Assembly: GCA_000416085.1 (NCBI GenBank)
Contig: KE356579.1
Location: forward strand, 2,459,723 to 2,470,201
Length of the DNA stretch: 10,479 bases
Source: a halophilic archaeon J07HX64
GTDB taxonomy: Archaea > Halobacteriota > Halobacteria > Halobacteriales > Haloarculaceae
Direction of reading: 5' to 3'
The notes under the pieces are model-generated. The model did not search any database. It was not told the origin of the DNA and saw only the letters and a program-made list of their open reading frames with translations. Positions 1 to 5,642 of this stretch are shown one piece after another. Position 1 is the first letter of the stretch; every line of letters starts with the position of its first letter. Position numbers and translations under genes: made by a program.

Positions 1-469
1 GTTCGAGCTCGTCCACACGGTCCAGCAGGTCGTAGTACGGGGTACCGCTCTCGGTGTAGCGGTTGAGCGCCCCCTCGTCAGTTCGCTCTCTGACCCGGGG
101 GAGCCGGTAGCGGAGTCGCGCGAGTTCGACCTGTAACTGTGCCCGGGGTGAGCGTGCCTGCCGGGCGAATATCTCGAGCACGAGTCGGCGACGGTCCACA
201 ACCCGGGCGCGGGTCTCGTCCTCGAGAGCGACCGTCTGCCGTGGCGTCAACTCACCGTCGACCACGACCGTATCGGCGTCGGTCTCCGCGACCAGTTCGG
301 CCAGCTCCTGCACCTTCCCGGCACCCAGGTCGGTTGCCGTGTCGGCCCGCCGGCGCTGTGTGACCTCGCCGACCACCCGGGCATCTGTGGCCTCGGTCAA
401 CGCCCGTATCTCGTCTGTGTCCGGTTCGTCGTCCGCAACGCGCTGTGCGAGTATCGCTGTCTGTAACAT
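1..469 (-). CDS. hflX: HflX-family GTPase, N-terminal part (cut by window edge)
   Basis: The minus strand is open from an ATG at 469-467 to the window edge and gives 156 residues. The visible part matches the N-terminal, non-GTPase portion of HflX. It has a VVGEVTQ-type strand near residue 33, the AGKVQELAELV segment around 50-60, VVVDGELTPRQ around 68-78, and the signature LEIFARQARSP followed by LQVELARLRYRLPR at about 98-125. HflX is a ribosome-associated GTPase that splits or rescues ribosomes under stress. The G-domain (Walker A, switch regions) would lie beyond the edge and cannot be checked. The usual glycine-rich linker after the LPR motif is not obvious; an acidic/Tyr-containing stretch (NRYTESGTPYYDLL) is there instead. 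It is transcribed away from the PDCD5 gene. Family assignment is firm; function is known only for the family. Confidence 0.85.
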   Translation of the reverse strand, partial: MLQTAILAQRVADDEPDTDEIRALTEATDARVVGEVTQRRRADTATDLGAGKVQELAELVAETDADTVVVDGELTPRQTVALEDETRARVVDRRRLVLEIFARQARSPRAQLQVELARLRYRLPRVRERTDEGALNRYTESGTPYYDLLDRVDELE

Positions 470-755
470 CTGTCTGTTGTGACTGTGTGTCGCTGAGTGT
501 TTCTGTCTGTGTCCGATATCCGCCAGCCACGGCTGTGACTGGCTGTGCCGATCGGGTTACGACTGCCACCGTGACCGCGAGCAGTCGCCCCGTCAGAACG
601 AGAGAACGAGCAGCATTCTGTCCGAAATTGATTTCGCTATCTGAATAACTCTTCCGGTCAGTTTCAGGGACAGAGCCAGTCTGGTCTCCGGTCCGGGGTG
701 AGCGCGGGCGTGTGTGGTCGAAATCGTTTTGCCGTCGAGCGAGTAACGAGTGTGT
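470..755. promoter_or_regulatory. Divergent intergenic region between hflX and the PDCD5-like gene
   Basis: There is no convincing gene in these 286 bases. The hflX-proximal third (about 461-515) is a GT-rich/CA-rich low-complexity tract of repeated CTGTCTGT and TGTGT words. A dyad CAGCCA-N10-TGGCTG lies at 524-545. The more AT-rich middle holds a perfect inverted repeat, CGAAAT-TG-ATTTCG, at 623-636. A related sequence, CGAAAT-CG-TTTTG, lies at 719-731, about 25-37 bases upstream of the PDCD5-like ATG, where a BRE/TATA pair would be expected. No strong canonical TATA box is visible for either gene. Regulatory roles are inferred from position only. Confidence 0.4.
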
Positions 756-1103
756 ATGAGCGGTGAGCCTGACGACGACGAACTCCAGCGGATCCGCGAA
801 CAAAAGAAAGAACAGCTAAAGGACCAGGCGGGCTCGCAGGACGGCGAGGCGATGGAGGCACAGCGCCAGCAGGCGGAGGCACAAAAAAAGGCGCTGCTGC
901 GCCAGCACCTGACAGACGGTGCACGGAAGCGTCTCAACACGGTCAAGATGTCCAAGCCGGAGGCCGGTGAAAAGGTCGAACAGCAGGTGGTGGCGCTGGC
1001 ACAGAGCGGCCGCCTGCAGGACAAGATCGACGAGGACCAGATGAAGGAGCTGTTGCGGGAGCTAACCCCCGATTCGAAGAGCTACGACATCCGGCGCCGG
1101 TGA
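756..1103 (+). CDS. PDCD5-family (TFAR19-related) DNA-binding protein
   Basis: This encodes a 115-residue acidic protein of the archaeal PDCD5/TFAR19 family (DUF122), small helical proteins thought to bind DNA and usually found near ribosomal or translation genes. Supporting features are an N-terminal charged helix ([16 protein letters not shown]), a Gln/Ala-rich helix (about 30-45), and the family core [19 protein letters not shown], then [21 protein letters not shown] (about 68-90), then [14 protein letters not shown]. The length is typical. I chose ATG 756 over an in-frame GTG at 750 because family members begin with a short acidic leader and because the upstream CGAAAT/TTTTG element would then sit at about -30. 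Its stop (1101-1103) shares one base with the next ATG, so the two genes form an operon. In many archaea this gene follows rpS19e; here no S19e gene is present upstream. Confidence 0.88.
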   Translation: MSGEPDDDELQRIREQKKEQLKDQAGSQDGEAMEAQRQQAEAQKKALLRQHLTDGARKRLNTVKMSKPEAGEKVEQQVVALAQSGRLQDKIDEDQMKELLRELTPDSKSYDIRRR

Positions 1104-1693
1104 TGGAGGTCGGGGTTCTGTACAGCGGGGGAAAGGACTCGACGCTCGCGGCACTGCTTCTCGACCCGCTCTGTGAGGTGACACTCCTGTGCTGCACATT
1201 CGGCCTCACAGATGACTTCGAACACGCCCGCGAAGCCGCCGATGTGGTCGGATTTCCGGCACAGGTGGTCGAACTGGACCGGAGTGTGGCACACGAGGCG
1301 GCCGGGCGCATCGTCGCAGACGGGTTCCCACGAAACGGTATCCAGCGGGTCCACGAGCACGCGCTGGAGGTGGCCGCTGCCCTCGGGTACGACGCCGTCG
1401 CTGACGGCACCCGCCGGGACGACCGTGTGCCGACGGTCGACCGCCCGCTCGCGCAGAGTCTCGAGGATCGTCACGACATCGCACATCTCGCACCCCTCGC
1501 CGGCACCGGTCGGACAGCAGTCGACGCGCTCGTCGCCGGGTCGCTCGTCGTCGAGACCGGGCCGTCCGAGACTGTCCCGAAAGGCGACTACGAGACGGAG
1601 TTGCGTGCGCTCGTCGCGGCGGAGCACGGCCGCGAAACCGTCGAGGAGGTGTTCCCAGAGCACACCCAGTCCCGGGTCGTCGGCCGGGCGTGA
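1103..1693 (+). CDS. PP-loop ATP-pyrophosphatase-like protein (COG2117-type)
   Basis: This encodes a 196-residue protein starting [20 protein letters not shown]. The SGGKDS motif at residues 8-13 is the pyrophosphate-binding PP-loop of the N-type ATP pyrophosphatase superfamily, which adenylates substrates in tRNA thiolation and related reactions. A second conserved stretch, ADGTRRDDRVPTVDRPLAQSL (about 100-120), fits the adenylate-handling region. The start overlaps the upstream stop by one base (TGATG) with no Shine-Dalgarno upstream, so translation is probably coupled. The PDCD5/PP-loop neighbour pair is common in haloarchaea, as I recall it. The substrate is unknown. The family has been described as a predicted subunit of a tRNA-modifying enzyme, but that role is not shown here. 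The superfamily is sure; the function is not. Confidence 0.8.
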   Translation: MEVGVLYSGGKDSTLAALLLDPLCEVTLLCCTFGLTDDFEHAREAADVVGFPAQVVELDRSVAHEAAGRIVADGFPRNGIQRVHEHALEVAAALGYDAVADGTRRDDRVPTVDRPLAQSLEDRHDIAHLAPLAGTGRTAVDALVAGSLVVETGPSETVPKGDYETELRALVAAEHGRETVEEVFPEHTQSRVVGRA

Positions 1694-1708
1694 GCGGTCT
1701 GTCCCGCT
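1693..1708 (+). terminator. Possible hairpin after the PP-loop gene
   Basis: A 5-bp stem AGCGG/CCGCT with a 6-base loop (TCTGTC) begins on the last base of the stop codon. No T-run follows, so this is weak support for termination. Confidence 0.2.
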
Positions 1709-1720
1709 GGCGAGCCACAG

Positions 1721-1757
1721 GCGTTAATCGGTACAATCCCCAACATTGTACAATCAG
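1721..1757 (+). promoter_or_regulatory. Promoter and operator-like inverted repeat of the DUF3311/symporter cassette
   Basis: A TATA-like GCGTTAATCG (1721-1730) lies about 31 bases upstream of the ATG at 1758, the right distance for a leaderless haloarchaeal transcript. Immediately downstream is a perfect inverted repeat, GTACAAT (1731-1737), 7-base spacer, ATTGTAC (1745-1751), which ends 6 bases before the ATG. A nested TTGTACAA palindrome sits at 1746-1753. A dyad between the TATA element and the start is the classic site for a repressor that blocks RNA polymerase. The repeat is seen directly; the operator role is inferred. Confidence 0.5.
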
Positions 1758-2045
1758 ATGAGCGCCGGAAATCGGCCGCTGGCGGGTGTGGCGACACTCC
1801 CGGCGGCAAAGTACGCTTTCGTGGGTATCCTCACACTGTTGCTGGTGATTGCGGTCGGACAGCTGTATCTCCTCGGCGGGTTCACCGAACTGTACCTCGG
1901 GGTCCCACTGTGGCTCTGGCTGCAGTTGGCTATCCTCACGGTCATGCTCGGCCTGGCCTGGGTCGCAACGAGTGTGTGGACCACTGCGAACGAGGAGAGC
2001 ACCCGAGAGACACGCGGTGACGACGGCGGGAGAGACAGATGGTAA
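1758..2045 (+). CDS. DUF3311-type small membrane subunit of a sodium:solute symporter
   Basis: This encodes a 95-residue protein with two hydrophobic segments, about residues 20-39 and 53-74, and a hydrophilic, charged C-terminal tail. Between the segments the sequence GVPLWLWLQLAIL matches the G-x-P-aromatic-WWQ-like signature of DUF3311, a family almost always encoded just upstream of sodium:solute symporters. It probably acts as an accessory subunit in the cytoplasmic membrane, much as YhdT sits beside PanF in bacteria; that comparison is by analogy. I chose ATG 1758 over an in-frame TTG at 1746 because the TTG lies inside the inverted repeat. The stop TAA (2043-2045) overlaps the symporter start (ATG 2039) by 7 bases, and a purine-rich GGGAGAG lies just before that ATG, so the two are translationally coupled. 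Confidence 0.75.
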   Translation: MSAGNRPLAGVATLPAAKYAFVGILTLLLVIAVGQLYLLGGFTELYLGVPLWLWLQLAILTVMLGLAWVATSVWTTANEESTRETRGDDGGRDRW

Positions 2046-3504
2046 CAACCGCACAGGTGGTGTTCGGGGCGTATCTCCTCGGTGTGTTGCTCGTCGGGGT
2101 GTACGCCTCGCGGTTCACCGAGCACACACCCACTGATTTCTACGTCGCGAACCGGAGTGTCGGAACGGTCGTGCTGGCGCTGACACTGGCGGCGACGGTG
2201 CTGAGTGCGTTCACCGTCTTCGGTATCGGCGCGGACACGTCGACAGCCGGGCTGGGGACGTTCTCGTTTCTGGCCATCGCGGCGGTGTTTTACACGCTCT
2301 TTTTCTCGACGGTCGGGGTTGCACTGGCCGGGATCGGTCGGGAACGCGGGATCCTCACACCCTCCGAGTACATCCGCGAGCGTTACGACAGCCCACTCGC
2401 GGGCACACTGTATCTCGGTGTGACCGGGGTGTTCATGATCGCGCTGATCGCGGGTCAGCTGATCGGCGGTGGTGTCGCACTCGAGGTGCTGTTGGATATC
2501 CCGTTCCGTCCGGCGGTGTTGCTGATGGCGGTGTTCATGCTGGTGTACATCCACATCGCCGGCTACCGGGGGGTCATCTGGTCGGATGCTATCCAGTCGA
2601 CGGTGCTGTTCGGGGTGCTCGCCGCGGTTGTCGGCTACGTCGTGTTCTCGCTCGACAGCACCACCATCGCGACGGACGCCGCTGCCGAAACAGAGAGACT
2701 GTTCGATATCGTCGGCCCGGCCGACGTCTGGTCACCGCTGTTCGTTATCACGATCGCGATCGCGTTCGCCTTTGGTGTCCCGGGTTACCCGCACAACATC
2801 CAGCGGTACTTCTCGGCGTCCGACCCCGACGTGATGCGCAAGTCCGGCTTCCTGTTCGCGGTCGTCGCCATCCCGATCTACCTGTTCGGTGCGCTGCTGG
2901 GTGTCTGGTCTGTCGGTATCATCCCCGAACCGGAGAACGTCGACTACGTTATCCCGCTGGTGGTCCAGGAGTTGCTCAACCCGGTCGTGTTCGGGGTGGT
3001 GATGGCCGGTGCGATCGCGGCGATCATGTCGACGGCCGATTCGGTGGCGCTCACGATGAGTTCGATGCTGAGTCGCGATGTCTACCGGGAGTTCGTCGAC
3101 CCCGAGGCGAGCGAGCGCCGGCAGGTGCGTGTCACGCAGGCGCTGCTGGTCGCGCTCATCGCGCTCGCGGTGGGGTTGGCGCTGGTCCAGCCTGCCGGCA
3201 TCTTCGACCTCGTCGCGTTCGCGGTCGTCGGGTTTGCGACCACCTCCGCGCCGGTCTTTCTGGGTGTCTACTGGGAGCGTGGCACCGCTACGGGCGCGGC
3301 GGCCTCGCTCGTGGCTGGACCCGGACTCACATCCTGCTGTTTCTGGAGGTCATCCCAGGGTCGGTGACGATGGGTGCCCACTACGGGTTCGTCGGTGTGC
3401 TCGTCGCATACAGCGTGTTCGTCGCCGTCAGCCTCGCCACGACCACACCGGCCGATGACACCGTCGCCGGCCACTCCCGGCGGTTCTGGAACCGGGCGGA
3501 CTGA
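2039..3504 (+). pseudogene. Sodium:solute symporter (SSS family), frameshifted near the C-terminus
   Basis: The ATG frame runs from 2039 to a TGA at 3365-3367 (442 codons). It shows SSS family features: hydrophobic first helix, DFYVANRSVG (about 32-41), ATVLSAFTVFG in helix 2, GYRGVIWSDAIQ (about 178-189), and MSTADSVALTMSSMLSRD (from about residue 330), which includes the conserved Ser/Thr of the Na2 sodium site. From about residue 425 the frame becomes unlike the family (TSCCFWRSSQGR). The -1 frame continues as a normal last helix, THILLFLEVIPGSV then GFVGVLVAYSVFVAVSL, to TGA 3502-3504. One base missing near 3318-3327 would explain this, and restoring it gives about 488 residues, normal for the family. 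Substrate is unknown. The cause may be a true inactivating mutation or a sequence error; there is no slippery site suggesting programmed frameshifting. Confidence 0.8.
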
Positions 3505-3518
3505 CCCCCCGGTGAACC

Positions 3519-3737
3519 GACGATGACGTGACCTTGAACGAGCCGTCGGTGTGCGGACGGCGACACTACCCCAGACGGGTCGTTGGCGTACAGACGATGA
3601 CACAACCCTGGATGGGTCGGCGGCGTGTTGGCAATGACACCGACGGAACCATTGCACGCCGGCGACGATACGGTCCCGAGAGTCAGATCGGTACATCGGC
3701 GACGACACGAAACTGGCGAGACTGTCGGCGGGTCCGC
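3519..3737. repeat. Degenerate tandem repeat, 37-bp period, about six units
   Basis: Unit starts fall at 3519, 3556, 3593, 3630, 3664 and 3701. Spacing is exactly 37 bases, except one 34-base unit (3630-3663). Each unit opens with a version of GACGATGACACAACC: GACGATGACGTGACC, GACGGCGACACTACC, GACGATGACACAACC, GGCAATGACACCGAC, then the weaker GACGATACGGTCC and GACGACACGAAAC. By hand alignment, units 2 and 3 match at 26 of 37 positions and units 1 and 3 at 25 of 37, and most differences are transitions. The second half of the unit carries a GGGTCGGCGGCGTG-like stretch. The array starts 15 bases after the restored symporter stop and fades after 3737. Confidence 0.6.
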
Positions 3738-3972
3738 CCGGAACAACCGACCCGAGGTCGAACCGATAACAGACCCCGATGAGAGAGACATCGGCCGAGT
3801 CCTCGACCCCGTAGAGGGGTGTGGCGTGGTGGACCGGTGGGGCGAGTGTGTCCGTGATCTTACCCAGAACATCCGGGAACCGGTCGACGAGACGCTCGAA
3901 CCGTCACAGTCGAGGGTGATGTCGTGTGCATCCAGTCGGTTTGTCGACGTGCGGGACTACCGGCCTGGCAGT

Positions 3973-3985
3973 CGCAAAAAAAGCG
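3973..3985 (-). terminator. T-run terminator of the rhodanese gene
   Basis: On the minus strand seven consecutive T residues (plus-strand A7 at 3976-3982) lie 17-23 bases after the rhodanese stop codon. Archaeal RNA polymerase typically terminates at such T-runs without needing a hairpin. It is the clearest T-run in the intergenic DNA of the window. Confidence 0.6.
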
Positions 3986-3998
3986 TGACGGTGTGACC

Positions 3999-4895
3999 TC
4001 AGTCCTCGGCGGGGCCAGTTTCGACAGGCGCGCGGATAGCGTTACCCCACTCGGTCCAGGAGCCGTCGTAGTTCTCGACGTCACCGAACCCGAGCAGTTC
4101 GGTCAGCACGAACCACGCAATCGAGGAGCGCTCGCCGACCCGGCAGTAGGTGACGACCGACTGGTCCTCGGTGATACCGGCGTCAGCGTACAGCTCCTCC
4201 AGGTCCTGTGCGTTCTTGAACCGGCCGTCCTCCTGAAGCACGGACGCGGTGGGGACGCTCTTCGCGCCGGGGATGTGGCCGCCACGCTGGGCGGTCTCCT
4301 GCAGTCCCTCCGGGGCGATTATCTCGCCGGTGAACTCCGCGGGACTGCGCACGTCGACCAGCGGGATACCGCTCTCGATTGCCTGTTCGACGTCGTCGCG
4401 GTAGGCGCGGATCCCCTCGAAGGGACCGCCGGCCTCGTAGTCGACGGCCTCGAACGACGGCACCTCGTCCGTTAGTTCGTAGTCGTTTTCCACCCAGAAG
4501 GGTTTCCCGCCGTCGAGCACGCGCACGTCACCGTGTCCGAAGTACTTGTACTCCCAGAAGGCAAACAGCGCAAACCAGTTCGGGACGCGTCCGCCCCCGT
4601 AGAAAACGATCGTGTCGTCGTCGTCGACGCCGTGTGTGCCGTTCAGTTCGGCGAACGCCTCCTTGTCGAGGATGTCACGCGTTGTTCCGTCACTCAGATC
4701 CTCCTCCCAGTGGAAAAACTGTGCACCCGGGATGTGCCCCTCGCCGTAGGGTGTGTACTCCGACTCGTCTGTTACAGTCGGGTTGTTCACCTCCAGCAGG
4801 CGATAGCCGGAATCCTCGTCCTGGAACTCCTCGAGGTGGCTGTCGACCCACTCCGCCGATACCAGTACGTCGTTTGCATATGTCCTCTCAGTCAT
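3999..4895 (-). CDS. Thiosulfate sulfurtransferase (two-domain rhodanese)
   Basis: This encodes a 298-residue protein with two tandem rhodanese domains. Such enzymes move a sulfane sulfur from thiosulfate (or 3-mercaptopyruvate) to a thiophilic acceptor through a cysteine persulfide in the cytoplasm. The N-terminal domain (about 8-135) has GHIPGA at 53-58 but no catalytic cysteine (FYGGGRVPNWF at the loop position), as expected for the structural domain. The C-terminal domain has PLVDVRSPAEF, a second GGHIPGA, and the active-site loop TYCRVGERSS with Cys251, followed by NYDGSWTEWGN near the end. I chose ATG 4895 over in-frame ATG 4907 and GTG 4922 because family members start MT..YANDVLVSAEWV. 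Compared with the common haloarchaeal form as I recall it, the N-domain carries an insertion around residues 37-52. It is transcribed divergently from the ferritin-like operon. Assignment is strong; the in vivo donor is unknown. Confidence 0.92.
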   Translation of the reverse strand: MTERTYANDVLVSAEWVDSHLEEFQDEDSGYRLLEVNNPTVTDESEYTPYGEGHIPGAQFFHWEEDLSDGTTRDILDKEAFAELNGTHGVDDDDTIVFYGGGRVPNWFALFAFWEYKYFGHGDVRVLDGGKPFWVENDYELTDEVPSFEAVDYEAGGPFEGIRAYRDDVEQAIESGIPLVDVRSPAEFTGEIIAPEGLQETAQRGGHIPGAKSVPTASVLQEDGRFKNAQDLEELYADAGITEDQSVVTYCRVGERSSIAWFVLTELLGFGDVENYDGSWTEWGNAIRAPVETGPAED

Positions 4896-5163
4896 ACACA
4901 GAGTCATACGTGGGCAGGCCACTTGGTGCTATCGTCATGGACGCTCCTTACCGATGTCTGGGACGCCACTCCCGGCCGCTGACCCGGTGGTATCAGTAAA
5001 GAACCGCACCGTGGCATCCCGACCGTGTCGTCTGACCCACCTGTGAGGTGGCTACAACGGCTCGTAGCTACCAGCAAATATTGCTGGTTACCGGGTCAGA
5101 TGGCGACAGTGGGGGGACAGACAGCCCGACAGGGCTAAGTTGTTCCCTGTCTCAAAAATAGAC
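4896..5163. promoter_or_regulatory. Divergent regulatory region between rhodanese and ferritin-like genes
   Basis: The 268 bases have no gene but three clear symmetric elements. (1) CTGACCCGGT at 4979-4988 and its reverse complement ACCGGGTCAG at 5090-5099 form a 10-bp inverted pair about 100 bases apart. (2) ACCAGCAAATATTGCTGGT at 5070-5088 is a perfect 8-bp-arm dyad with a central AATATT that could itself be a TATA box. (3) GACAGGG (5128-5134) and CCCTGTC (5145-5151) could form a 7-bp hairpin ending 12 bases before the ATG at 5164. No conventional TATA box is obvious at about -27 for the rhodanese start. These elements are seen directly; their roles are inferred. Confidence 0.5.
5070..5088. 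promoter_or_regulatory. Operator-like dyad with TATA-like core
   Basis: Perfect inverted repeat ACCAGCAA-ATA-TTGCTGGT. The AT-only core (AATATT, 5077-5082) is the best TATA candidate upstream of the ferritin-like gene and, being symmetric, could serve either direction. A protein bound here would compete directly with TBP. The DtxR-family regulator encoded in the same operon is the obvious candidate, but no published motif is matched. Confidence 0.45.
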
Positions 5164-5634
5164 ATGAGCGTCGGGATATCGCTGGCCTCGGACCACCAAC
5201 TAGCGCGGTTACTCCAGATCGGTGTCGTGCTGGAGGAGGTCGCCGAGGCGCGGGCGGCAAAACACGCGAGCGAGTCCGACGTGATCGACGCCGAGGTGCG
5301 GACGCTGCTGGAGAGCGCGGCTGTGGAGTCCGCCGAGCACCGTGATCGTCTCGAGGGGCTCATCAACGGACTCGACGCGGAGACGGTCGGGTTCAAACAG
5401 ATAGAACAACTCGTCGAACAACAGTACGAGACCGGTGAGGAGTTCGATGGTGTGTTGTACGACCAGCTGTGTACCGAGGAGACGGCGTACAAGTTCTACG
5501 ACGACCTCATCGAGGCGATCGAGGGGTCGGACGCACGATTCAGCGTCGACCGGGACAGCCTGCTCCGGGTGTTGCGCGAGGTTCGCAACGACGAGGAGGA
5601 GGGTGCTGAGGCGGTCACAGAGCTGATGGAGTGA
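5164..5634 (+). CDS. Ferritin-like/rubrerythrin-like small helical protein
   Basis: This encodes a 156-residue, very acidic protein predicted to be nearly all helical, in four segments of about 10-35, 42-70, 76-120 and 129-155. Possible metal-binding positions are E24/E25/E28 in helix 1, E55, E58 and H59 in VESAEHRDRL, E105/E106 and D113/D114 in EETAYKFYDDL, and an Asp/Glu cluster at 143-149. The spacing resembles a ferritin-like diiron four-helix bundle, but the set is not canonical: there is only one helix His in an E-x-x-x-H setting and no second ExxH. A role in iron storage, peroxide reduction or sensing is therefore tentative. I chose ATG 5164 over in-frame TTG 5140 because the TTG lies inside the 5128-5151 hairpin and the MSVGISLASDHQLARLL start looks native. 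It overlaps (GTG start) or nearly abuts (ATG start) the DtxR-family gene, so the two are co-transcribed. Confidence 0.65.
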   Translation: MSVGISLASDHQLARLLQIGVVLEEVAEARAAKHASESDVIDAEVRTLLESAAVESAEHRDRLEGLINGLDAETVGFKQIEQLVEQQYETGEEFDGVLYDQLCTEETAYKFYDDLIEAIEGSDARFSVDRDSLLRVLREVRNDEEEGAEAVTELME

Positions 5635-5642
5635 GAGAAGAC

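Larger units (their letters stand above)
3505..3998. other. Gene-poor, decayed-looking region between symporter and rhodanese
   Basis: No gene can be supported with confidence here. 3519 to about 3737 is a degenerate tandem repeat (listed separately). About 3745-3935 has codon-like composition on both strands in codon-aligned antisense frames, so the coding strand is unclear. On plus, the frame ending at TGA 3994-3996 reads EVEPITDPDERDIGRVLDPV and on. On minus, the frame open below 3903 reads FERLVDRFPDVLGKITDTL, then PPVHHATPLYGVEDSADV, but has no upstream start and seems to continue from another frame (LDAHDITLDCDG) across a one-base shift near 3900. The minus reading looks somewhat more protein-like. 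I recognise neither product. The stretch is best read as the remains of a gene in the non-coding space between two convergent genes. Confidence 0.4.

Noticed and set aside
445..648. Small Cys/Val/Ser-rich frame upstream of the PDCD5-like gene
   Set aside because: Its residues come from the GT-rich low-complexity tract, and it overlaps the start of hflX on the other strand.
883..891. A AAA AAG slippery heptamer in the PDCD5-like gene
   Set aside because: It matches the -1 frameshift consensus, but the bases are explained by Gln-Lys-Lys codons, I saw no downstream stimulatory structure, and the -1 frame stops after about 26 codons.
1206..2054. Minus-strand frame of 282 codons
   Set aside because: It is antisense to the PP-loop and DUF3311 genes, and its Arg/Pro-rich composition is typical of antisense shadows.
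3318..3327. Programmed frameshift in the symporter
   Set aside because: The junction (GGACCCGGAC) has no slippery heptamer or stop codon at the shift point, and the family is not known to use frameshifting; mutation or sequence error is simpler.
3519..3737. Degenerate CRISPR array
   Set aside because: Units are contiguous and similar over their whole length; there are no conserved repeats alternating with unique spacers, and no cas genes nearby.
3625..3996. Hypothetical plus-strand gene of 123 codons
   Set aside because: It begins inside the 37-bp repeat array with a GTG start and no promoter, ends across the terminator T-run of the convergent gene, and has no family resemblance; it is kept only as part of the decayed-region observation.
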